From: CAZJYI01 sp964550025
Lineage (GTDB): Bacteria > Verrucomicrobiota > Kiritimatiellia > UBA8416 > CAYOBW01
Length of the DNA: 43,608 nt
Direction: 5' to 3'
Assembly: GCA_964550025.1 (NCBI GenBank)
Contig: CAZJYI010000096.1
Location: 1-43,608 of the forward strand
Shown piece after piece: positions 1 to 6,657 of this stretch. Position numbers and translations under genes: made by a program. The notes below the pieces were generated by a model. It worked only from the letters and a program-made list of their open reading frames with translations. It was not told the DNA's origin and did no database searches. Each line of letters starts with the position of its first letter. Within the stretch, counting starts at the first letter, position 1.

Positions 1-52
1 GTTGACGGCTGAGGCCATAGCGGAGAAGATCGCGGCAACGTTGGGAGCCTAG
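1..52 (+). CDS. C-terminal end of an upstream gene, possibly dxs (1-deoxy-D-xylulose-5-phosphate synthase)
   Basis: An open frame enters from the left edge and ends at a TAG at 50-52, giving a tail that reads LTAEAIAEKIAATLGA. An amphipathic tail of this kind, with a GLTAEAIA-like start, resembles the end of Dxs, and dxs very often lies directly upstream of tlyA and nadK in bacteria. Only 16 residues are visible, so the assignment rests on gene order and tail resemblance. The frame is on the same strand as tlyA, 150 bp upstream of it. Confidence 0.4.
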   Translation, partial: LTAEAIAEKIAATLGA

Positions 53-106
53 CCCGCTCGGGCGCGCAGGAAGAGGCAACGGATTGAGCACGGGGCAGCA
101 CCTCGC

Positions 107-141
107 GAGTCGCGAGTCGCGAGTCGCAAGTCGCAAGTCGC
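107..141. repeat. Five-copy 7-bp tandem repeat (GAGTCGC/AAGTCGC)
   Basis: Three copies of GAGTCGC are followed without a gap by two copies of AAGTCGC in the spacer before tlyA. The period is exactly 7, as in the other arrays of this window, but the unit sequence differs. Confidence 0.85.
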
Positions 142-202
142 GCGTCAAAACCGCGGTGGTCCACAAGAGAAGAAACTACCTGACCAACTGCCCCGCGTTA
201 TC

Positions 203-937
203 ATGCCCAAAGAACGACTCGATGTGCTGGTTGCGCGGCGCGGTCTTGCGGAGAGCCGCGAGCAGGCCCGGCGTCTGATCATGGCCGGCGAAGTGCGCGT
301 CAACGGCCAGGTAGCGACCAAGTCCGGACACCGGTGGGATGACGGCGTCGACATCGAAGTGCAGGCGCGCCCCCCCTACGTCAGTCGCGGCGGGCTCAAA
401 CTGGCCGCGGCGCTTGATCATTTCGCCCTGAGCGTGGGCGGGCTTGTCTGCCTGGACGTCGGTTCCTCGACGGGCGGGTTCACCGACTGCCTTCTGCAGC
501 ACGGTGCGAAGACAGTCATGTCCGTCGACGTCGGCAAGGGGCAGCTACACTGGAAGCTGCGCAACGACCCGCGCGTGGTGGTTCTCGAGGGGCGCAACGC
601 ACGATACCTGGAACCGGCGGATCTTCCGCTGGCGCCGCACTTCGCCTGCGTCGACGTTTCTTTCATTTCGTTGACGAAGATTCTGCCGGCTGTTAAGAAC
701 GTCCTCGTCGGCCCGGCGAATGTGGTCACATTGATCAAGCCGCAATTTGAAGCCGGGCGGGAGAACGTGGAACGGGGAGGCGTTGTAAGGGACCCGGCCG
801 TTCGAGCCGAGGTCGTGGAGCGCATCCGCGCGTTCGGCGCGGACGAACTGGGATTCGGCTGGATCGGCGTTCACGAGTCGCCGTTGAAGGGTCCGGCGGG
901 GAACGTGGAGTTCCTCGCCTGCTGGAGCTGGGAATGA
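203..937 (+). CDS. tlyA: TlyA-family rRNA 2'-O-methyltransferase
   Basis: Predicted S-adenosylmethionine-dependent ribose methyltransferase acting on rRNA; TlyA modifies 16S and 23S rRNA cytidines in several bacteria, though some homologues are labelled haemolysins. Residues 1-60 form an S4 RNA-binding domain (RLDVLVARRGLAESREQA, GEVRVNG). The FtsJ-like fold follows, with the SAM-binding motif LDVGSSTGGFTDCLL at about residue 80 and the catalytic-region lysine in LIKPQFEAGRENV. The 244-residue length is usual for the family. The ATG at 203 starts exactly at the S4 domain, although no clear Shine-Dalgarno precedes it. The stop overlaps the nadK start by 4 bp (ATGA), so the two are translationally coupled. 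The dxs-tlyA-nadK order is widely conserved. Confidence 0.93.
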   Translation: MPKERLDVLVARRGLAESREQARRLIMAGEVRVNGQVATKSGHRWDDGVDIEVQARPPYVSRGGLKLAAALDHFALSVGGLVCLDVGSSTGGFTDCLLQHGAKTVMSVDVGKGQLHWKLRNDPRVVVLEGRNARYLEPADLPLAPHFACVDVSFISLTKILPAVKNVLVGPANVVTLIKPQFEAGRENVERGGVVRDPAVRAEVVERIRAFGADELGFGWIGVHESPLKGPAGNVEFLACWSWE

Positions 938-1797
938 AGACACTTGGAATCATCGCCAATGCCGGCAAGCCAAACGCCAGGGCCGTACTCGACAAGTTGC
1001 GCGACAAGGGTACCGAGCTCGGGATGGTACTCATGGCTGACGCCGAAACGGCCGCCTACATGGACGCGCCCGAGGTCACGGCCCCGGAGGGTTTCCTCGA
1101 CCAAGTGGACGCCGTGATGGCGCTGGGCGGCGACGGAACGATGTTGCGGACGGTCCGCAGCCTCGACGGCCGCGACGTGCCGGTGATCGGCGTGAACATC
1201 GGCAGCCTGGGGTTCCTGACGAGCGTGGCGGAGGAGGAACTCGACCGCGCCCTGCAGTGCCTGGCCGACGATGACTTTCTGGTAAGTGACACGGTCGTGG
1301 CGGAATCCGCCGTAATCCACGAAGGGCGGGAGACGGCACGGCACCGCGCGCTCAACGACATCGTCATCGCGCGGGGTTCGTCCATGCGCGTGGTCACACT
1401 GACCGTCTCGATCGATGGAGATTTCGTCACTTCATACGTGTGCGACGGGTTGATCATCTCCACCCCCGCCGGCAGCACGGGGCATTCGCTCTCGGCCGGC
1501 GGCCCCATCGTGAGTCCGGAGACGGGAGCTTTTGTCATCAGCGTCATCTGCCCCCACACCCTGAGCTCGCGTCCGCTCATCGTTCCAGACAGCAGCGAGA
1601 TCCGGGTCGTGGTAAGTAAGACCGCCGCGGACATCCTGCTCTCCGCGGACGGACAGGTGGGCCATGCGCTGACCTGCGGCGACACGGTCACCGTCGCACG
1701 CAGCGACCGCGGTGCCAGGTTCATCCATCTCCCCGGACACAGCTACTTCGCCGTCCTGCGCCAGAAGCTCCGCTGGAGCGGATCGAGCATCCAGTAG
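934..1797 (+). CDS. nadK: NAD kinase
   Basis: ATP-dependent phosphorylation of NAD to NADP in the cytoplasm. Diagnostic motifs are present: GGDGT at residues 65-69, the LND motif in ALNDIVIARG near residue 139, and TPAGSTGHSLSAGGPIV near residue 180, equivalent to the TPTGSTAYSLSAGGP block of the family. The 287-residue length is typical. The start overlaps the tlyA stop in an ATGA. No terminator with a T-run is visible after the stop; a heptamer array with inverted arms begins 70 bp downstream. Confidence 0.95.
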   Translation: MKTLGIIANAGKPNARAVLDKLRDKGTELGMVLMADAETAAYMDAPEVTAPEGFLDQVDAVMALGGDGTMLRTVRSLDGRDVPVIGVNIGSLGFLTSVAEEELDRALQCLADDDFLVSDTVVAESAVIHEGRETARHRALNDIVIARGSSMRVVTLTVSIDGDFVTSYVCDGLIISTPAGSTGHSLSAGGPIVSPETGAFVISVICPHTLSSRPLIVPDSSEIRVVVSKTAADILLSADGQVGHALTCGDTVTVARSDRGARFIHLPGHSYFAVLRQKLRWSGSSIQ

Positions 1798-1866
1798 AGT
1801 CTGACGCCATCAGTTCCATGCGTCTTGCGCGGAAGATGGGGCGCGAGCTGTTGAAAACGAACGTGA

Positions 1867-1943
1867 GTAATCAGTGACCAGTGATCGGTAATCAGTGGGG
1901 GACTGATCACTGATGACTGCCCACTGCCCCCTGCCCACTGATC
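1867..1943. repeat. Inverted 7-bp repeat array, GATCAGT family
   Basis: The left arm, about 1867-1900, is a run of degenerate heptamers of the type AATCAGT, GACCAGT and GATCGGT. From about 1902 to 1943 the same family continues on the other strand (ACTGATC, ACTGATG, ACTGCCC). The two arms can pair into a long imperfect hairpin. The array lies between the convergent nadK and sulfatase genes and includes the sulfatase stop codon. Confidence 0.85.
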
Positions 1944-3423
1944 ACCGCCTCCCCTCCCACCGCTTCTTGCGCCGCCCCAGGTCTTCGGCGCAGGCCTCGC
2001 GACCCGTGTTGCGCAGACGCAGTTCGTAGTCGGTGTAGCCGTCAGAGAGAAAGTTGGCGTGGTGCGGGCCGCCTTCGCGCAGGACCGTCTGCATGGGATC
2101 GACGTTGCGCGCGGAACGGCGCATTTCGTCGGCAGCCCACTCTTCAATGATCGCCAGCCCCTTGTTGACGAGGTCGGGGTGCGCGTCGGCCAGGTTGTTC
2201 TGCTCGTGCGGGTCTTCGGCCACGTTGAAGAGCATGATCTCCGGGTAGTCTTTGAAGCCCGAGTGGTATGTGCGGATAAGCAGGTAGTCGTCCCACCGCG
2301 CGCTGCGCTGACAGGACCAGGCGCAATTCGCGACCACGAGTGATCTCCGGCCGGACTCCTCCTCCTTTGAGAACGCCTCCAGAAAGCTCTGCCCATCCCA
2401 CGAGTCGGGAATCGACCCGCCGCACATCTCGATCAGGGTCGCCGCCCAGTCGAACTGGTAGTGGAGACCGCGGTCGACACGCCCCCCGCCCCCGAGGCCC
2501 TTCGGGTGGCGCACGACCAGGGGCACGCGGTTCGTAATGTGGTCGCCCGTCTGGTGATCGCCGAACACGTTGAGCTCGCCCTGGTTCTCCCCGTGGTCGC
2601 TGCTGACAAAGATGAGTGTGTCGTCGAGGATCCCCAGTTCCTCGAGTTTGTCGAGCACCTTGCCAAGCCACATGTCGGCGTAGTAGATACCGGTGTCGTA
2701 GCCGTCAATCCAGGTGCGGTAGGCATCCATGGAATCGAGCGTGTTCACCATGCGCGGGAAGTCCTCGTAGGCGCCGCTGGCATGGTAATCCCCCCCGGGC
2801 TCACGGGCACATCCCGGCCCATAGCTGTCCCAGCTCTTCCGACGCACCTCCTCGGTCATCCAGGCCGGCGGCGGATCGTTTTCAAAAGGGTTGCCGATCT
2901 CCCGGGGCACCTGGTAGGGCGTGTGCGGGTCCCATACGTTGATGTGCAGGTACCAGTCGTCCTCCGCGCCCCTGCGGTCGAGCCAGTCGAGAGCGAGGGG
3001 GACGACCTCCTCGGAGCGCTCACACCCCCCTTTGCCGGTGTTGTACATCTCGCGGAAGCCGTTGTAGAACCAGAACGACGAATGGCGCTCGCCGAAGGGA
3101 CTGACCGTGACGGGGTAGAGCCCGGCGTCGCGGAGTTGAACGATGAAGTTGTCGGTCAGCGTGCGGAACATGCGTTCCCGCGGGTCGAGCCAGGGGTCGG
3201 CCGCTTCGCCGCCATGGTTGATGGCGCCGTTGCGAATACCGCATTTGCCGGAATAGAGCGCCGCGCGCGACGGCAGGCAGGGCGAATCGGAGACGTAGCT
3301 GTTCTCGAAGCGGACACCCTCGGCGGCCAGACGGTCGATGTTGGGAGAAGTGTTGCGGTGGTAGCCGTAGCAACCGAGATGATCGGGGCGGAGGGTGTCG
3401 ATGTCGAAGTACAGGATGCGCAT
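1942..3423 (-). CDS. Sulfatase (arylsulfatase family, type I formylglycine)
   Basis: Hydrolyses a sulfate ester; the substrate cannot be read from sequence, but secreted polysaccharide or glycan sulfates are common targets in PVC bacteria. The N-terminus has the metal-binding start (YFDIDTLRPDHLGCYGYH). The formylglycine signature C-x-P-S-R is at residues 49-53 (CLPSRAALYSGK). Further family motifs are VSSDHGE near residue 270 and a mid-protein DPHTPY. The 493-residue length is normal. An AAGGA Shine-Dalgarno lies about 9 bp before the ATG. No signal peptide is evident, so a cytoplasmic enzyme is possible. The TGA stop lies inside a heptamer array, and another array begins 30 bp upstream of the start. 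An activating enzyme (FGE or anSME) is not in the window. Confidence 0.92.
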   Translation of the reverse strand: MRILYFDIDTLRPDHLGCYGYHRNTSPNIDRLAAEGVRFENSYVSDSPCLPSRAALYSGKCGIRNGAINHGGEAADPWLDPRERMFRTLTDNFIVQLRDAGLYPVTVSPFGERHSSFWFYNGFREMYNTGKGGCERSEEVVPLALDWLDRRGAEDDWYLHINVWDPHTPYQVPREIGNPFENDPPPAWMTEEVRRKSWDSYGPGCAREPGGDYHASGAYEDFPRMVNTLDSMDAYRTWIDGYDTGIYYADMWLGKVLDKLEELGILDDTLIFVSSDHGENQGELNVFGDHQTGDHITNRVPLVVRHPKGLGGGGRVDRGLHYQFDWAATLIEMCGGSIPDSWDGQSFLEAFSKEEESGRRSLVVANCAWSCQRSARWDDYLLIRTYHSGFKDYPEIMLFNVAEDPHEQNNLADAHPDLVNKGLAIIEEWAADEMRRSARNVDPMQTVLREGGPHHANFLSDGYTDYELRLRNTGREACAEDLGRRKKRWEGRR

Positions 3424-3452
3424 GGGTGGTCTTCCTTCCGGGGTTGGCGGCG

Positions 3453-3648
3453 ATTTCAGATTTCAGATTTCAAATCTCAGAGCAGGGACAATTTCAGATT
3501 TCAGATCTCAGATCTCAGAGCGGGGGCAATTGCAGATTTCAGATCTCAGAGAGGGGGTGGTTTCAGATTCCGGGTTTCGGGGGTCAGATAGTGGAGAACT
3601 GCGGCTATTTGATTCCGGTTCTGAGATTTGAGATCTGAGATTTGCAAT
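3453..3648. repeat. 7-bp repeat array, ATTTCAG/ATCTCAG family, with inverted arm
   Basis: Degenerate heptamers (ATTTCAG, ATCTCAG, ATTTCAA, ATTGCAG) run from 3453 to about 3549, interrupted by two G-rich 10-bp spacers of the form AGCAGGGACA or AGCGGGGGCA, which gives a second-order period. After degraded copies the complement appears at 3621-3648 (CTGAGAT, TTGAGAT), forming an inverted arm. The array fills the spacer between the sulfatase start and the stop of the upstream membrane-protein gene. Confidence 0.88.
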
Positions 3649-3663
3649 TGCAGGCTTCAGTCC

Positions 3664-4428
3664 TCAATCCGACGGTCCCCCCCACACCCCGGGCGGGCGG
3701 ATCACGACGACCTGATTCTGGTAGAGCCAGATCTCGACATTGTCGTACAGGTAGTATACACGGGTGCCCTGCTGCAGGCGGATTTTGGGCTTGGGCATCA
3801 ACTCCTTCACCCGCACTTCCATGTCCCCGAGGCGGACAGGTTCCCCGGTACCGCTGTCGGGCGGAACGATTTCCTCCAGAGTCGTCTGCTCGGGCTGCGC
3901 CGGAAACTCTGTCGGGATGCGGACGGTTCGCGTGCGGGGCGGCTCCGACTCGCCAACCTGCACCAATCCCGGCTCCTGAGACAGCCCTTCGAAGAGTGCG
4001 GGGAGCTCGTCTTTGGCGGCCAGGAAGACCGGCACCAACCCACCCACGTTTATGAGAAAGCCCAGGAGCGCAACGCCAAACGGTTTCTTCGCCTCGTCCC
4101 AATGCGCGAAGAGGAAGAACAGCCCCACCAGCGGCCCGAGGAACAGGAACCCGAGCCCCCACCCCACGCTGACGCGAAAAGCGCTGATAAGGAACCACAG
4201 CCAGCCCGCAAACGAAAAGATGCCGCCGATGGTCGTGACGATCCGTGCGATCCGGAACGCTTTCGCCAGTTCCTCCCCCTCGGGACCGCTCATCATCTCG
4301 TTCATCACTTGCGCCGGGTCGGGTTGACCGGCCTGGGCAACCGGCAGTGCGATTCCGAGGGAAGCGGAAGCAGGGACGAGTGCCTGCCCGGCACGCGCCG
4401 ACAGCGCGCGCCCGCCCAGTAGAAACAC
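3664..4428 (-). CDS. Membrane protein with three hydrophobic segments, N-terminus apparently frameshifted
   Basis: I do not recognise the family. After a short N-terminal part (GRALSARAGQALVPASAS) there are about three transmembrane segments between residues 60 and 140, rich in Gly, Phe and Leu (GWGLGFLFLGPLVGLFFLF). A proline-rich hinge and a C-terminal beta-rich region of about 60 residues follow (RVYYLYDNVEIWLYQNQVVV). This frame can only begin with a GTG at 4428, because a TGA closes it just upstream and no Shine-Dalgarno is present there. The well-formed start and signal-peptide beginning lie one frame away (next entry). The gene therefore looks split by a one-base shift, either real or a sequence error. 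It ends next to a heptamer array. Confidence 0.7.
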   Translation of the reverse strand: MFLLGGRALSARAGQALVPASASLGIALPVAQAGQPDPAQVMNEMMSGPEGEELAKAFRIARIVTTIGGIFSFAGWLWFLISAFRVSVGWGLGFLFLGPLVGLFFLFAHWDEAKKPFGVALLGFLINVGGLVPVFLAAKDELPALFEGLSQEPGLVQVGESEPPRTRTVRIPTEFPAQPEQTTLEEIVPPDSGTGEPVRLGDMEVRVKELMPKPKIRLQQGTRVYYLYDNVEIWLYQNQVVVIRPPGVWGGPSD

Positions 4429-4477
4429 AGCCCACGACCATCAGTACAGTGAACAAGATCGGACGACGTGCGGACAT
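4429..4477 (-). other. Out-of-frame leader (signal-peptide start) of the preceding membrane protein
   Basis: An ATG at 4477 has a strong Shine-Dalgarno (AAAGGGG, about 7 bp upstream) and encodes MSARRPILFTVLMVV, the classic start of a signal peptide. Read on in its own frame it becomes meaningless. Removing one G from the GGG near 4432-4434 joins it to FLLGGRALSARA and produces a complete signal peptide with an A-R-A cleavage site. The evidence is direct reading of both frames. Confidence 0.6.
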
Positions 4478-4573
4478 GACTATCCCCTTTCGTGGATTAC
4501 AACGGTCAGCCTATGCGCGTTTTCACCCTTAGAGTAGCATGCCGCATGCCAACTGGAAAAGGTGAATTGCCCG

Positions 4574-6553
4574 TCATCGGGACGCACCGTTCACCAGCCA
4601 ATGCACGATGCGGCAGGCGTGGCCATTACTGGCCGCGTTCTTCTCCGCGGCAATGCGAATATCGAGCCGATGTTTGCCCGGCGGCAATCCCGCCGTCAGA
4701 ACGTGCGCCCACGGAATGTGCAGCCCCCGGCTCCAGCGCGTGAAGAGGTCCAGCTTCCGCCACGCCCCGCCGTCAACGCGGTACTCGACGATGCCCGCGT
4801 CGTCACCCGCCGCAACGAAAATGCCCGCGGCCGTGCCCTCGAAATCAAATGCCTGCTCGGCGCCGGGGTCCTCGGCAACCAACATGGGTACGTTGACAAA
4901 GCCTTCCCGCGTCCCGATGCGATGCGCCGGGCGCCAGCTCTTCTCGAGGCGCCAGCCGTCACCGGGCTGTGCGATTCCCACGGGCAACAGCCGCCCACCG
5001 AAGTACGACGCGGCATCCAGCGGCTTTGCGGGAACGGGGTGGGCTTTGATGTCATCCGCCTTTTCCCCTCCCCAGGCCGCATCAAACAGGCGCTCGATCG
5101 AACGCAGGTAGACCCCGTGGCCGAAGGGCGAGGGATGCAGGTTCTTGAAGTCGTCCTTCCACGTGAACTCGCCGGCGTGAATACGTTCGGTGACTTCGCG
5201 GGCCAGGTTGATGGACGGAACGCCATATGCATCGGCAACTTTCTCGTGCGCGGCAATCACCGGGGGTACGCGCCCCTCGTTGATGGTCTTCATCTTCCCG
5301 GGGTCCACGAAATGCAGGAGCACAATGTCAATCGCCGGGTTGGTCAGACGGGCCTGGCGGACAAGGCCCTCCATGCCCCGCAGCCATTCGGCGGGGCGGT
5401 CGGGGCGGTTCGTCGCGTCATTGACCGCCGCCTCCTCGAACAGAAGGTCAACGGGGCCGCGTCCGAAAACGTCGCGCTGCATCCGGAACGCGCCGGGCGT
5501 TGAACCGGTGGATCCGATCCCGGCATTGATGAAGTCGAATTCCGTATCGGGAAAGCGCTTGCGCAGAGCCTCGCACACCAGGTCGCGCCATCCCTTCATG
5601 GCCGTGATAGAGCCGCCCAGGAAAGCAACGCGCCCCTTCTTCTCGCGCTCGAACTTGACGCGGCAGTTCGGCAACCCGCGCCGTAGCGCGAAGTAGTCGT
5701 AGCCGTACGGCGTCGAGGCATCGAGCCGCGGCGCGTCCTCCATCCCCGGCGTGTGATCGAGCACGAAGTTCACAATGCGGCCCGGGTCTTTGAGGCTGTG
5801 GGGATGGTGCTTGTTGTGGGGTTTCATGATGACGGTCATCTTGCCGCCCTGCTCACGGTAGCGCTCAGCCAGAACGAGCGTGTTTTCGGCAACGGGCACG
5901 ACCTGGTCCGTTTCGCCACAGACGTTCAGCAGGGGAACGCCCGCCTTGGCCAGGGGGCCGAGCCCGTCGATGGGATTGCCCTCAAAGTCCGCCGCCTGCG
6001 GCTCGGTCAACCCGTAGGCGCGCAAACACGACCGCCACGACCCGCCGTGCCCCGGCCCTTTCCCCTTGCCGCCGGGCCAGCTTCGGATATCGCACACCGG
6101 GTTGTCTCCGTAGATACAGGAGACCTTGTCCGGGTTCGCCTTGGCCCAGTTGTAGATGATAAGCCCGCCGCGGCTCATGCCTTCCAGCGCCACCTTGGGC
6201 GCAAAACCGTGTTCCCCGGTCAGGTACTCGTAGAAGGCGCTCCAATGCGCCACGGCCGAAGGCGCACCGAAGAGGTTGGCGACATCCATGTAGACCAGGT
6301 GGAATCCGCGCTCGAGGAGCGCCAGGTCCGCCTGCGGCTGGTGCCCGAAGAAGCGCGCACGCCAGATCCACGGCAGTCCCGGTGCGGCTTCGCGTGGCGA
6401 AACCACATAGCACTTCCGTCCGTCAACCTTGAAATCGTGGCGTTCAAAACCCTTCCACTGCGACTTGCGCCCCTCGAAGGGCTTCGATTGCGCTGCATAT
6501 GTAACCGCCACCGCGCACCCCGCCGCCATAACCGCACAAACAACTCTCACCAC
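4574..6553 (-). CDS. Exported two-domain esterase: alpha/beta-hydrolase fused to SGNH/GDSL hydrolase
   Basis: Probable carbohydrate or lipid esterase with two hydrolase modules. Residues 1-24 are a signal peptide (VRVVCAVMAAGCAVAV then TYAA). The alpha/beta-hydrolase module has the nucleophile elbow EGMSRGG (Ser near 127), an acid region CGETDQVVPV and histidines in NKHHPHS. The SGNH module starts near residue 305: block I GGSIT, block II GIGSTGS, block III AVNDAT and block V HPSPFGH. A C-terminal beta domain of about 150 residues ends the protein. I chose the GTG at 6553 because GAGAGG lies 6 bp upstream and the signal peptide follows at once. A longer frame to 6766 would translate the palindrome at 6578-6630 and is unlikely. 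Neighbours (sulfatase, FAD oxidoreductase) suggest polysaccharide-related catabolism. Confidence 0.85.
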   Translation of the reverse strand: MVRVVCAVMAAGCAVAVTYAAQSKPFEGRKSQWKGFERHDFKVDGRKCYVVSPREAAPGLPWIWRARFFGHQPQADLALLERGFHLVYMDVANLFGAPSAVAHWSAFYEYLTGEHGFAPKVALEGMSRGGLIIYNWAKANPDKVSCIYGDNPVCDIRSWPGGKGKGPGHGGSWRSCLRAYGLTEPQAADFEGNPIDGLGPLAKAGVPLLNVCGETDQVVPVAENTLVLAERYREQGGKMTVIMKPHNKHHPHSLKDPGRIVNFVLDHTPGMEDAPRLDASTPYGYDYFALRRGLPNCRVKFEREKKGRVAFLGGSITAMKGWRDLVCEALRKRFPDTEFDFINAGIGSTGSTPGAFRMQRDVFGRGPVDLLFEEAAVNDATNRPDRPAEWLRGMEGLVRQARLTNPAIDIVLLHFVDPGKMKTINEGRVPPVIAAHEKVADAYGVPSINLAREVTERIHAGEFTWKDDFKNLHPSPFGHGVYLRSIERLFDAAWGGEKADDIKAHPVPAKPLDAASYFGGRLLPVGIAQPGDGWRLEKSWRPAHRIGTREGFVNVPMLVAEDPGAEQAFDFEGTAAGIFVAAGDDAGIVEYRVDGGAWRKLDLFTRWSRGLHIPWAHVLTAGLPPGKHRLDIRIAAEKNAASNGHACRIVHWLVNGASR

Positions 6554-6577
6554 TTTCGCCCTCTCTTCTATTCCCGA

Positions 6578-6630
6578 GTAGCCACGAGCGTGAGCGAGTG
6601 GACGGTCCACTCGCTCACGCTCGTGGCTAC
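6578..6630. repeat. 53-bp perfect palindrome made of two GTAG-hairpin (REP-like) units
   Basis: The left arm (6578-6603) begins GTAGCCACGAGCGTGAGC and its exact 26-bp reverse complement occupies 6605-6630, with one base between. Each half is itself GTAG followed by an imperfect palindrome (CCAC to GTGG). It sits in the spacer between the esterase start and the oxidoreductase stop. Confidence 0.93.
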
Positions 6631-6657
6631 AGGGATGACCCTCGCCCTCTCCCGCAC

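Noticed and set aside
2461..3591. 376-residue plus-strand frame over the sulfatase
   Set aside because: Antisense shadow that ends in translated heptamers (FRFQISDL-type).
6578..6630. Intrinsic terminator for the oxidoreductase
   Set aside because: No T-run on either strand, and the same GTAG-hairpin layout recurs as a dispersed element.
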